64,000 nucleotides of DNA, taken from contig NW_006496564.1 in NCBI RefSeq assembly GCF_000471905.2, positions 117,319-181,318 of the forward strand, in the 5' to 3' direction. The translations under genes were made by a program, and so were the position numbers. Source of the DNA: Amborella trichopoda (taxonomy: Eukaryota > Streptophyta > Magnoliopsida > Amborellales > Amborellaceae). This document shows, one piece after another, positions 46,081 through 57,491 of this stretch. Below the pieces are notes generated by a model, which was not told the DNA's origin, did no database searches, and worked only from the letters and a program-made list of their open reading frames with translations. Every line of letters begins with the position of its first letter. Within the stretch, counting starts at the first letter, position 1.

Positions 46081-46871
46081 TTTATCACCACGTGTGTGGT
46101 TAAATGCCTCGATCTTGCCCTTCGAATCTAGATGATAGGGCGGCAAGCATCTCGGGTTTCGAGGGAAGAACATGGATGTTTTTGAGATCGCTCTCTTGGG
46201 AACCTCGTTCGAAAAAGGGGGCAGGTATTACCAACCGGTGAGAGAGGAATTTAAAGGTTGGTTCGGGACTTACTTGAGCTGACTCGCGTGGGCACCGTCT
46301 TAAATCATGAAGAAAGCCCCCCAGTAATGAAACTAGCTTGGAATCCCCTCCCTTAGCTCGTATTCTTCTTATTTTCTACTTTCCTATAATCACACACATA
46401 TATGGCAAAAGTTATGGGACAAGTGGGTCAGGCCTCACCCTTTTCCTATTTGAGGAACATACGCAAGCATGTGTATTCAAAAAGAAGAAAGAAAGATGGG
46501 GGGAGAGAGGAATTCGACCAAGCAAGAACATCAGAGCAGTGACTAGGCTGGTGTATAATTTGCATAACGTGGTAGCGAAACGGGCTCGGTAACTGAGACC
46601 GACTCACGGGATCGCTACTAGACATTATTGCCAATATCAATTATCTAAGCCCAATGGTTAGTCTGTCGTGACAGTAAAACGAGTCAAGCAAACCTGGCCC
46701 AACAACATTATGGCTAGACGATAGGACTGGCCTGATATGCTAACTCCTCTTGGTCGAACGAAAGAGTAGCAAAGGAATGGTTAAAGAGAAGAAGGGAATA
46801 GATGGAAGGAGAGAGAAGAAGGAAGAGAGGAGGGAGAAGAAGGAAGAAGAAGAAAGAGGAGATGCAGTCCG

Positions 46872-47510
46872 CGCTAGACACTGCCGACTGTTTCAGGAGA
46901 TAGGACAGAGAAGAAGCAATCGGCGCTAGGCTTCACTGACTGTGTCAGATGAGAAGAGAGGAAGAGAAACATTTGACGCTAAGTCTCACCAACTGAGAAG
47001 AAGAGAGGGAAAATCGGTGCCAGGTGTCATCGACTGATAGAAGAATATAGAGAAAACCAACCGGTGTCAAGTCTCGTCTACTGATAGAAGAAGAGAGAGA
47101 AGACCAACCAATGCTAGGTCTCGCCGACTGATAGAAGAAGATAGAGAAGACCAACTGAAGTTAAGCCTCATCGACTGATAGAAGAAGAGAGAGAAGATCA
47201 ACTGATGCTAGGCCTCACCGACTGATACAAGAAGAGAGAAGACCAACCGGTGCTAGGTCTCACCAGTTGACAAAAGAAGATAGAGAAGGCCAACTGGTGC
47301 TAGGTCTCACCAATTGACATAAGGAGATAGAGAAGACCAGCTGGTGCCAGGTCTTGCCAGTTGACAAAAGCAGATAAAGAAGACCAACCTGCCCTAGGTC
47401 TCATCAGTTGACAAGAGAAGATAGAGAAGACTAACCGACGATAGGTCTCACCAGTTGACAGAAGAAGATAGAGAAGACCAATTGGTGCTAGGTCTTGCCA
47501 ATTGCGTTAG
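46872..47510 (-). repeat. LTR minisatellite of about 48-bp hairpin units (E2)
   Basis: About thirteen units. In element orientation a unit is CAACTGGTG, an 8-nt spacer such as AGACCTAG, CACCAGTTG, then a CT-rich tail. The arms are complementary. The sequence is unrelated to the E1 LTR array, yet the layout and the inner GGTG/CACC pair are the same. Confidence 0.85.
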
Positions 47511-47676
47511 AAGGAGACAAATGGAGATAAAGACGAGAAGAGAAGATGAGAGTGAAAGAGATAGAGATGGGAAGAGGAGAAATAAAGAGATAAAGATGAA
47601 GAGAGAGAAAGAGAGAGAAGAGAGACGAAAGAGAGAGAGAGAGAGAGTGAGAAGAGAGAGAGAGTGAGAGAGAGAG

Positions 47677-48350
47677 NNNNNNNNNNNNNNNNNNNNNNNN
47701 NNNNNNNNNNNNNNNNNNNNNNNNNNNNNNNNNNNNNNNNNNNNNNNNNNNNNNNNNNNNNNNNNNNNNNNNNNNNNNNNNNNNNNNNNNNNNNNNNNNN
47801 NNNNNNNNNNNNNNNNNNNNNNNNNNNNNNNNNNNNNNNNNNNNNNNNNNNNNNNNNNNNNNNNNNNNNNNNNNNNNNNNNNNNNNNNNNNNNNNNNNNN
47901 NNNNNNNNNNNNNNNNNNNNNNNNNNNNNNNNNNNNNNNNNNNNNNNNNNNNNNNNNNNNNNNNNNNNNNNNNNNNNNNNNNNNNNNNNNNNNNNNNNNN
48001 NNNNNNNNNNNNNNNNNNNNNNNNNNNNNNNNNNNNNNNNNNNNNNNNNNNNNNNNNNNNNNNNNNNNNNNNNNNNNNNNNNNNNNNNNNNNNNNNNNNN
48101 NNNNNNNNNNNNNNNNNNNNNNNNNNNNNNNNNNNNNNNNNNNNNNNNNNNNNNNNNNNNNNNNNNNNNNNNNNNNNNNNNNNNNNNNNNNNNNNNNNNN
48201 NNNNNNNNNNNNNNNNNNNNNNNNNNNNNNNNNNNNNNNNNNNNNNNNNNNNNNNNNNNNNNNNNNNNNNNNNNNNNNNNNNNNNNNNNNNNNNNNNNNN
48301 NNNNNNNNNNNNNNNNNNNNNNNNNNNNNNNNNNNNNNNNNNNNNNNNNN
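47677..48350. other. Assembly gap (674 N)
   Basis: Unknown sequence within a GAGAGA tract of the E2 LTR. Open frames drawn across it are meaningless. Confidence 0.99.
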
Positions 48351-48584
48351 AGAGAGAGAAGAGAGAGAAGAGAGAGAGAAGAGACAGAAGAGAGAAGAGA
48401 GAGAAGAGAGCGAAGAGAGAGGAGTGAGAAAGTTACCTTCCTTAAGGGTATCGGCCTTTTCGTTCTCTTTCGTCTCTCTCTCCAAGACGTACTCACAGGC
48501 TCAAGCAAGAATGGAAATTTTATTGAATCCTCGAAGAATGAATTGACTATTGTGTTTTTCTCTCCCCCCCTTTTGACAATGAGG

Positions 48585-48625
48585 CAGTGCCAGTTTATAT
48601 AGAGTTGAGCCCAAACATGGGTGGA
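48585..48625 (-). promoter_or_regulatory. Core promoter of the E2 3' LTR
   Basis: On the minus strand CCACCCATGTTTGGGCTCAA is followed by CTATATAAACTGG. This is the same block and spacing as in the other two LTRs. Confidence 0.65.
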
Positions 48626-49899
48626 TTGATCAAAATTAAACTTAATTACTAAAAATTAAGTTTGAATTGAATTAAAGAAATCATAAAAAACGATGCAAAA
48701 GGACTGTTTTGCCCCTGCCTAACAATATGTGAAATTTCAGAACAGTCCCTGCTATTGCCCGAGATCTTGTGCCATCTTCCATGGCTGACCTGAGTGTGTT
48801 CTGATACCTATTTTATCGAAAGATGAATATTTTCTTGTGGGGTTCAGCATGACGATCGATTTTTTTCCAATTTCTAGCCATGCATCGTGTTTCGAACCAT
48901 GACCACAAACTTGAAATTTTCTTGAATCTTGAAAACTTTGGATTGATGATACACTCATTCCTTGATTTTTTTGTAATTTTTTTTATCGTAGTGCACTAAG
49001 CTTGCCGTCACGATTGCATGGCAACAAACATGATGCGATTTGAAACCCGAACGAAGATTTCACAACTTTTGAGTTTTTGCCGAAATCAAGAATTCGGTGG
49101 CCAAAATTTTAGTTGCTTTGTCAATGTCGAGCATGAAATCTGACCGTCCATCTTGTACGGGTTTCAGACCAATGATAATCCTAGACCTTACGCACACAAT
49201 GGAATTAGTTGCACGTTGATCTGATTCGCGAGCATTGTGGTTTGGTCCATCGAGCGAGGCATGTTGCTACTGAATTTTCTGTAACTTCTTCACGGATTGG
49301 AAACTTCTCTTTAGATTTTCTCCCTGCTCGAACATCGTCTCGAGGCATGCCATATATCTTCATCTTGATGAGACGAATACGCTCACCAAACTTGGGAGCG
49401 ATCCGACTTAGAACGAGTGACTTATGGGTCTCGAAAGTGACTGTCCGTGATGGTAAAAATGGCTACCTTTAATGGTGTTTTGGTGCTGTGAGGCCACACT
49501 GGAATAGTGTGCGACCCTTCCTATTTCAATTTTTTGCTCATATATTTGTTCTGAAGTATCCAATTAAGCCAAAAATTGACCCATAGGGGTTTTTGACAGT
49601 ACTGAATCCAATAATGGTGGTCCCATAGTGATTTGAGACACTGAAATTGTAGTTTCATTTGTAGGGTCCGTTTCAGGGTGTTAGGGACCGATTTTGCTGA
49701 AATTGTTTCTTTGTGTTCATTGCGACATGTCTGATTTCAATGAAACTTGGCATGTGACGAAGATCTTGACCAATTCTGGGGCCATTATGAGACTTTTGGG
49801 AATTTCCACTATTTTATAGGCTTTATAGTCCTGCTTCCTACCAGGGACCAAGTTGATGAAAAATACATTTAAAAAGCTTGCCTCGCCAAATGTTGTGCT

Positions 49900-51380
49900 T
49901 CAAGAGAAGTGACAAGGACAATCATTCGAAAAGTTTCCTTTGGATTTTACTTTTTTCCTTCCTAGCCACAAGACCACATGAATGTTGGGGAGATTCACGT
50001 AATGGTGTAACTAGAGTGCTCAGACATAGGGATGCATTGTTCGTGGGTCCGTCCATGGAGACTTTAGGGGGAGAAGATACTTTTGGAGGGATCTTGTTGA
50101 AGTCCTTAACCTCGTGCAGACTATTTGTGCTTCTGAATCTCAGAATTTTGTATGGACCTCGTCAATCAAAATCGGGCCCAACAGGCAATTGAGTGTCATT
50201 GTTAAGGGCATTGTTCCCATTTGGTTTGGGTTCATTGGTTTGCTTTGGTAGGTGCTCGTTTCCCCTACACCAGGTTTTCTTTTGAAGTTCAGAGTACCAC
50301 TTTGGGTCTTGTTTACCGGGTCCAATTGAGGGAAGTTTTATTAGCCGGTCCCAAAGGTCTGGGCCTGTCGGCTAGGTGAGCTGAAGTCTCTAGTAGCTTC
50401 TCTCCTTACTTTGTCAGTTTCTTGCCTATGTAGTGTTTGTTTGTAGAGTGTGTTTTGTGACCTTGTGAGAATAATGTTCCTCCTCATGAGACTTGTCTTT
50501 CCGTCTTGGCGAGTCTTTTGTCTTTCAAGTCCCTTTTGCAATTGGACTCAGACTGTTAGAATCTTTTCCTTGAAGCTCGTATTTTTGGATTCCTTGTTTT
50601 ATGCTACCAAGGATTTTCTTCCTTCGAGTGAGGGTTGAAGCTGTATATTGAGACGAGTGCTGCGTAAACATGTTTATTGATCCAAGCATCCTTTGCAGAT
50701 TTTCACTTGAACTTAGGAAGCGGTGCCGTGGAGATGGTTTTCAACAACTTCGTTTTATTTGGGGCTCTTTTGCCCATGACCTTTTGGTCATGTCCACCCT
50801 TTTCGTCCATTTTTACTCACCCTTTCGGGTTTTTACCACGCCCAGTTTTTATTCACGGAACTCTTTTACTCATGGTTTTGTGACCATGCCCATACATCAT
50901 TTTTACTCATAGCGTTCCCTTGTTCAGGTATACACCATGCCCGTTATTTTTATTTTTGTGAGGGCATGTTTAAGGTCATGCCTCTGGGACCGGTGCAAAA
51001 CAATTTAATGTCATGTGGCCTAGACGTGCACTATGGTTAAGGTCATACAGCTGGACTATAATGGTGATGGATGACGGTCTATGAAGGCCATGGAGTGAGT
51101 ATGGTGGTGGTTTGGCTCACTTGGGGAGATGGCTCGAGTTTACCTATGAGAGATGGACGATGTATGAAATGTGAGTAAATGAGGGTGACCCACTAACTTA
51201 CAATGAGTATGGATGGCAGAATGGTTCGCCGTTTTGTGAGCATGGGTGAGACTCACTGAGGAATGATGTATGGTGATGAAATGAATGAACTTACTTGGGA
51301 GGTAATGAAGGAGGAGCGCGCACACTAACTAGTATGTTATGGAAGACACACGTGAAAGTGCACATAAAGGCGTGTGTGCG
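49900..51380 (-). other. E2 3' untranslated region, unique part
   Basis: Non-coding sequence between the 3' LTR and the repeat array. I see no pol remnant and no clear polypurine tract. The purine run GGAAGGAAAAAAG near 49,955-49,970 (minus strand) is a weak candidate. Confidence 0.5.
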
Positions 51381-51384
51381 TATG

Positions 51385-52205
51385 TGGGGCCAAGTTTACA
51401 GTCATGCCTTCGTGACCTGGGCGAAGCAGTGCGGCCAGGACATGCACTATGGTTTAAGGTCATACATCTAGACCATGGTTATGCAGTTTAAAGTCATACA
51501 ATTAGGACCATGCAGTTTAAGGTCGTGCAACTAGACCTCCGCTACAGTTTAAGGTCACATAGTTCGGACCATGGTGCTGAGCCTTTTATTATGATGCTGC
51601 TAGGACGTGTATTATGGTTTAATGTCATACAGCTGGACCATGGTTATGCAGTTTAAAGTCATACAACTAGGACCATGCAATTTAAAGTCATGCAACTAGA
51701 CCTCCGCTACAGTTTAAGGTCATATAGTTCGGACCAAGGTGCAGAGCAGTTTCGGGTCATGCGGTATGGACTGAGGCTGAGCAGTTTAGGGTCATGCAGT
51801 ATGGACTGAGGCTGAGCAGTTTAGGGTCATGCAGTATGGATTGAGCAGTTTAGGGTTATGCAGTATGGATCGAGGCCAAGCAGTTTAGGGTCATGCAGTA
51901 TGGACTGAGGCTGAGAAGTTTGGGTTCATGCAGTATGGACCGAGGCTAAGCAGTTTAGGATCACACAGTATGGACTGAGACGGAAGCAATTTAGGGTCAT
52001 GCAGTATGGACCGAGGCTGAATATTTTAGGGTCGGCTGAGCAGTTTAGGGTCACACAGTATGGACCGGGGCTGAGCAATTTAGGGTCATGCATTGAAACC
52101 AACGCTGAGCAGTTTAGGGTCGTACTAGACCATGGCTATTCAGTTTAGGGACATGCATCTAGACCACTGCTATGCAGTTTAGGGTTGTGTATCTAGACCA
52201 TTGTG
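51385..52205 (-). repeat. E2 3' minisatellite of about 35-45 bp units
   Basis: Roughly twenty units built on CAGTTTAGGGTCATGCAGTA with TGGACTGAGG variants. The first half has a higher-order repeat of about 164 bp (two super-units from about 51,440 and 51,605). About eleven units contain an exact TTTAGGG heptamer. Confidence 0.85.
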
Positions 52206-52679
52206 TAGGTTGCCATGTAGGTGGAGCTTCATAGGGAACATGTCTGTGGATGGTAATTGAACTCCCTAGGGATAAAATGGCTAAGACCATTCAAAAACTG
52301 AGGGCTCAAATGAAAATGGTGGCCTGATGAAGGATGATCAACAAAAGTGGAGCTCGTTGTGGTTTTAAAGGAGGTAAGGGTACTCTCTGGGTGAAAGATG
52401 AGACTCTATAATAGTTAATCCAACTCCCCGGGGTTAAGGTAGCTTAGTGTGAAGCTGACCCACTGAGGATTGGGGAAGTAAGAATGAACCTGACTTCACT
52501 AGGGATGATGGGCTGTAGTATGTGTGTGACTCCTAATGGGGGATGAGGGACAGCTCCTGACTCCACTCTGGAAGTCACAGGTTAGGTTCAACAGCCTAGG
52601 TGCAAGTCCACTAGGGATGACACATCCTAGCTTGGGTACAACTCCAGCAGGGATAGTGGTAGGGCATGCACTGCTTGAA

Positions 52680-52970
52680 ATACGGTCGGCGCCATGTGTA
52701 GCATTGATGGTTTATTGCGAATTTTCAATAGGCACTGAGTGCTCACAACACAACCGGCGCTGTTCAACTGGCGTTGTGAATGACTTGTGGTATTATCTGA
52801 AGACAGCCAGGGCTGAGTTAATCAGCACTGGGGTCATTTTGGAGACATACCCGGTGCTAAGTCAATCAACATTAAGGTTTTATTTAGAAATACACCCGGT
52901 GTTAAGTCGACCAGCACTAGGGTTGTTTGAAAATTCACCGGGCGCTACATCAATCGGCGCTGGGGATGGA
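52680..52970 (-). repeat. E2 minisatellite upstream of the antisense promoter
   Basis: About four degenerate units of around 60 bp carry CCGGTGCTAAGTCAATCA variants and GCACTGGGG or GCACTAGGG. They lie just upstream of the TATA box at 53,010, like array II in E1. Confidence 0.7.
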
Positions 52971-53005
52971 TCGATGAGAGTTACTTGGGCTTTTGAGGGC
53001 AGTGT

Positions 53006-53042
53006 AGTCTATATAAGAGGTTAAAACCCTGTTTTCCCTTAT
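53006..53042 (+). promoter_or_regulatory. TATA box of the E2 antisense gene
   Basis: CTATATAAGAGGTTAAAACC followed by CTGTTTTCCC aligns with the E1 element at 45,612-45,640. The antisense start codon is about 690 bp downstream at 53,709. Confidence 0.65.
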
Positions 53043-53708
53043 TTTTCACCAAGGGCAAAAAAAACTTAAATGCAAGTTTTCTTTAAAAGTGAGGAGAGAG
53101 CGCTCGATTGAAGTTTCTAGCGAGCAGTGGGACTTCAACAACAGTCTCTGCAGGGAAGGTTCTTCGGCTGGCAACAAGATTCTGGCAAGGGTTTTGTAGA
53201 GACGACCTTCGGCGTGCAAACTTTGCCCAGAATTTGGCGAAGTTGCAGAAAGAGTAGCAGGGAAAGGAAAGTCCTCCGGGAAGTTTTCTGTAAAAGGGAA
53301 GGAATTTTGGCTGCAGTTTTACTTTATGGTAGGGAATTTTTAAGGGGTGTTCCGTCGGTTGTGGTAGTTTTTCGACACCACTAATGGTGTTGCAGAAGTT
53401 TTCGGGCACTTTCAAGAGGTTCACCGGGGTTATCTCCACTTTTTGACATTATTAGTGGTGTCGCAGAGGTTTCTCTACGAGGTCCAGGCCAAAAGACATA
53501 GGCGAGAAAGTTTTCCTGTGAGTTTCTTGTCGTGTGGGAGCAATTCTAGTTGAAGACGAACGGTTGTAAGAGGTGGGCCATACGACTGCAGGAGGTGAGC
53601 TGTCGTGGAGGAAACGGTTGCTGGAGGTGAACCGTCGTCCTTGGAAAGTGTACAATTGTTCCAGTGCCTTAGCAACTTTTTAGGAGCGAATCATTAAGTC
53701 CTTTTGTA

Positions 53709-56700
53709 ATGACTGGTTCTTCTTACCAAATCCCCGATGTGAAGAGGCTCCAAAGGGAAGGGGAAATTGGTGCCCGTGATTTTACGGGTGAAGTTTTATC
53801 AAGGGCGAACCCATTTGGGTAACCCTGTCAGTGTATGAGCCAGAGTGGCCTCTTAGCGTCACTTTCATTACTGACCCCATATGCTTTGAAGTGCGGGAGG
53901 GTAATGATGGCAATGTCTGTATTATAGAAGGGATGGAACTTCTTCACTGTATGCATCGGAACATAGCTTCCAGGGAGAACTTTCCCACCTTGGGGAAGCG
54001 AATGGTCCAGGCGAAGGGTTTACTAAGGTGATCCGCAAAAGGACTATGGATTTAGGGAGAGCACCAATACCTGAAGGGATACACTTCCCGGACTGTCAAG
54101 GTATTGGCTTCGTATGGAAGCGTTCTTGAGCGTGCTTCGCTATTAGTAGCGATCCAGTGTTCGGGCAGCTACTACAACCATTGTTCTAATACAATATAGG
54201 TGTTGCTGGAGACATGGAGCCATGTGAGCAATACTTGGCTTCTTTGTCATGGTGAAGCGGGAATCTCTTTACTTGATCTTCACTTCATTGGAGGTCTCCG
54301 GATGCTCGGGGCTATGTATGACGAGTTTGTGCCCTCAAACTCAGTCATCTTCGATAGTGTTAACTTGGGGGGTGAAGAGCAGCCGGCCAGTCTTCCAAAG
54401 ATTTTTGAGGCCTACCAGTCTATTATCGGCCGCTCTACTAATCGCAAGGTCACCTTTACAGAATGGGTCAAATTCTTTAATGGGGATTATCCCGAGGTTG
54501 GTCAGGGTACTCCGAAGGGCAAAGGGAAGGCACTTGCAAAAGGGACGCCTCCCATTTATCAACTCGAGACTGGTGATGACTGTGTTTTCTTGGCTGCCTA
54601 CTTGGCCATGTTCTTCTGTAAGTTTGTGCCTCCTGGCTGGGGGACGACATTCGTTCAAGGGTATTATACGTGGCCTGTGACATGGCCAGAGGGCGTGAGT
54701 ATGTCCTCGCTGAGCCAGTCCTATGCAATATATACCATGGCTTGGGGCCATCTCCTTTGGAAAGGCCTACAAGGGAAAAGAGGGAGGGAATGACATCATA
54801 AGAGGAGAAGCTTTTCCTGGAGACTTTAAAACTCTGTTCCCTGTGCATTACGTGTACCGGTGGCTAGGGACTTATTTTCCTAACACCTATGTCAAGCATC
54901 AGTGCTCAGAAAATAAATTGTGGCCCTTCTTGATGAGGATTGCAAACCAGAGGGATATCTTCCGTACCCCAAGGGAAGCTTGGGGTCTGTTTGGAAATGA
55001 TTCGTTGAATATGAGATTGGGTCCCCTTTTTGGTCGGAAGATTCACCGACCATGCTTTTATTGATGAGTTGGGGAAGGAACTGGATGGTGCCCCAACAAC
55101 GATTAAGGAACACATGTTCATGCTGAGCATCAGAGCGGGACTCTTACCTTATCAAACTCCACACAATGCCCGGCTAGAATGGTATTTCCCCCACTGCTTC
55201 GTCCGTCAGAATGGGCTTGACTAAAGGTGCCCCTTCTTGGTATTCTTCGAAAAGCGTCGGAGTAAGGTGTATAAGGGGAGGTCGAAAGAGATTGAAACTT
55301 TCTGAGAGTGTTGGCTGCCAGAGCATATACGGACCCATTAGTCTATGCGTCTTGAAATGACAGAGATCATCAAGTATGTGCTACCTCACTTCGGTAGGAG
55401 AGTTCGAACCACCAAGGCATATGTGAACTGGTGGAGAATCACCAATAAGGGCTATTGGGAGAAGGATCACCCCTGGAAAAGGAGGCTGGTGGATGTTCCT
55501 GCTCGCAACCAAGTGTTCGCCTTGGATTATCCCTCCAACTGGCGAGCCTTAGGGCTTCCATGCGAGATAGCAGCTGATGAGGCGTCGTCAGAGTTCCTTA
55601 CATAGAAGACGATGACCGGGAGTGTCTTCGACAACCTTAGCTCGATCTTCGAGGGGGGCGACAAGTCCCTAGTTATGAGAAGCATCCACCACATGACCTG
55701 AATGCCCTAATCGGGAGCGGTCCCAACAACAAATTGGCTAGAAGGTCTTCTCAAGGAGGTGGATCTGAGGCGGTAGCTCTTAATCCAACAGGGGGAAAGA
55801 AAAGAAAACACTCGACTACTGCGGACACTCATGCAACGTCTTCATATAGTGGGCGTATTCGAAGGCGGAAGAGTGACAAGCTTCCTGTGGTGTCAGAATC
55901 AGGAAGTAGCCTTTCCTCATCTGATCTTTTAAGAATTCTTCTAATATCACACTTTGTGCTTTCTAAACCATCTTCTGCTTCTGCTAAAATGTTTCTTTTC
56001 TTCAGAAACTGAGGAAGACGTCTCTAACAGCTCTGAGCCTATTGGCATTGCTTCTAATTGAGAGGGGACTCCAGATCTTAGCGAGACTCCTGGGTCTGAG
56101 GCGGCTTCGATGGAGACTGAGGTGGATGAAAGCCCCAAAGAAACTACTCTAGATAGGGACTCAGATGTCGATGTGGCCTCCATGCACAAGGAGTTTAGGG
56201 CCTCGAGGCAGGGGCTATGGCTCGAGGAGAAGAGCCTAAAGTTGATGACGTGCATGAGCACCAAGAGGTTGCTGCTCCCGTGGCCCCGAGTCATAAAGAT
56301 GAGGGGATTGAGTTCTTTGTGATCAAGGTTCTGGCTATTGAAGGAGAGGGCCAAGTGGCGGAAGCCACTATCAGGGTTGAGTCGGTTGGTGAAGGCCAAA
56401 GAGAAGGGGTAATTCCTAAACTTGATGATGCTGAGGTGACAACCCAGAAGTGTGAGGAGTAAGGAAAACATGATCCTCTGTAGCCTATTGGGATAGAAGT
56501 AGAGGTCCCCCATAAGAGAAGGTCAAGACAGCAGGGCTGACATCGAAAAGCCCATGCCGATTGAGGCTGGGGCTGCCCATGAGCCTAAAGGGCAAGAAGC
56601 TCTAGGCTTTGCTCTTGTTCCAGAGGAACCAGTGGCTCAGATGGCTATCTCTTCAACAAGCCTTGTCTCTGAGGTTGAGGTGTCTTCAGCAGTGCTGTCC

Positions 56701-57240
56701 TCAGTAGCACCGTTTAGACCTGTTTTTGGTGATGTTTCTAGCATAATTGAAGGCATGTTTAGAGCAGGCCTTTAGGGCTTGAGGGAGCTGCCTTTCAATG
56801 AACTGGGAGAAGGTTTGGCCAGGCTGAGGGAGTTTGTTGCGACTTATGTGGTCGGGATGGTGCCAAAAGTGCTATCCCATTTCGATGAAATTCTAAACAC
56901 TGGCAATTGGGAGTGCTGCATCATGAGGAAGAAACTAGAAGGGTAGCCTACTTGGAAGAGTCGATCTTATGTAGTCGCGAGAAGATAGGTGCTTGTATTG
57001 AGAAGAAACTCTTGATAACTGAGCACCAGTAGGACCTAAAAAGAGAGGCACACGGGAGCTTGAAGAGAATGATCGAAGTTAGAGAGGCAATGTGAATACT
57101 GAAAAAAGAATTCACGGGCCTCGAGATGGAGATGGCTCAAAGGAAGGCCATGAAGACCTCTTTGGTTGTAGATTTTTCCGAACTCAATGGCACAATTGAG
57201 TCAGAAACTGTGGTGATGACATAGGTGACTCAAACAGTCA
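53709..57240 (+). pseudogene. E2 antisense plant mobile domain-like gene, broken
   Basis: This is the counterpart of the E1 gene. The start MTGSSYQIPDVKRLQREGEI is conserved with E1. The mobile-domain-like core, LLETWSHVSNTWLLCHGEAG, is at about 54,203-54,262. DDCVFLAAYLAMFFCKFVPP follows at about 54,575-54,635, then SYAIYTMAWGHLLWKGL, and a conserved middle region with FIDELGKELDGAPTTI. After about 55,730 come a basic, serine-rich stretch with nuclear-localisation-like clusters (KKRKHS, RRRKSDKLPV) and acidic, low-complexity sequence. A helical end region (SSIIEGMFRAGL, also in E1) follows. The longest open piece is 197 codons. Several breaks. What the protein did for the element is unknown. 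Mobile-domain host proteins act in silencing and development. Confidence 0.72.
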
Positions 57241-57491
57241 CAGAGATGAAGGCACATGTTCAAGGCACCAAGACTTCTCCTGAAGCACGCAGCACAGAGA
57301 TCAATAAGATGATTGATTGTTTCTGAGCATGTCATTCCCCCTTTTTTCAGTACTTGTAAAAGTTTTGACTGATGGATAAAGCGCTTCTCTTTTTGATTGA
57401 CTCTACTGCAAGATTTCATTTTCTCTTTACTTTTGTTGTTCTTCCTATGATTCTTTTGAATGCCTCTCGATACTTTCATTGTCTCAAGAGA

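Larger units (their letters stand above)
46097..49867 (-). repeat. 3' LTR of E2
   Basis: The minus strand reads from about 49,867 (TGTATTTTTCATC) to TTTAACCA at 46,097, matching the E1 5' LTR and the solo LTR along its length. A 674-N gap lies in a GA-rich tract. The right edge (LTR start) is uncertain by a few tens of bases. The bases left of 46,097 belong to the E1 minisatellite region. Confidence 0.8.

Noticed and set aside
47448-48602. Long open frames of over 300 codons on both strands
   Set aside because: They run through 674 N and a GAGAGA tract, so they carry no coding information.
46097-49867. The 3' LTR of E1
   Set aside because: It is in opposite orientation to the E1 5' LTR and pairs with the minus-strand LTR at the right edge, so it belongs to E2.
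51700-52205. Interstitial telomere
   Set aside because: TTTAGGG occurs once per 35-bp unit and never in tandem, so it is part of the element's minisatellite.
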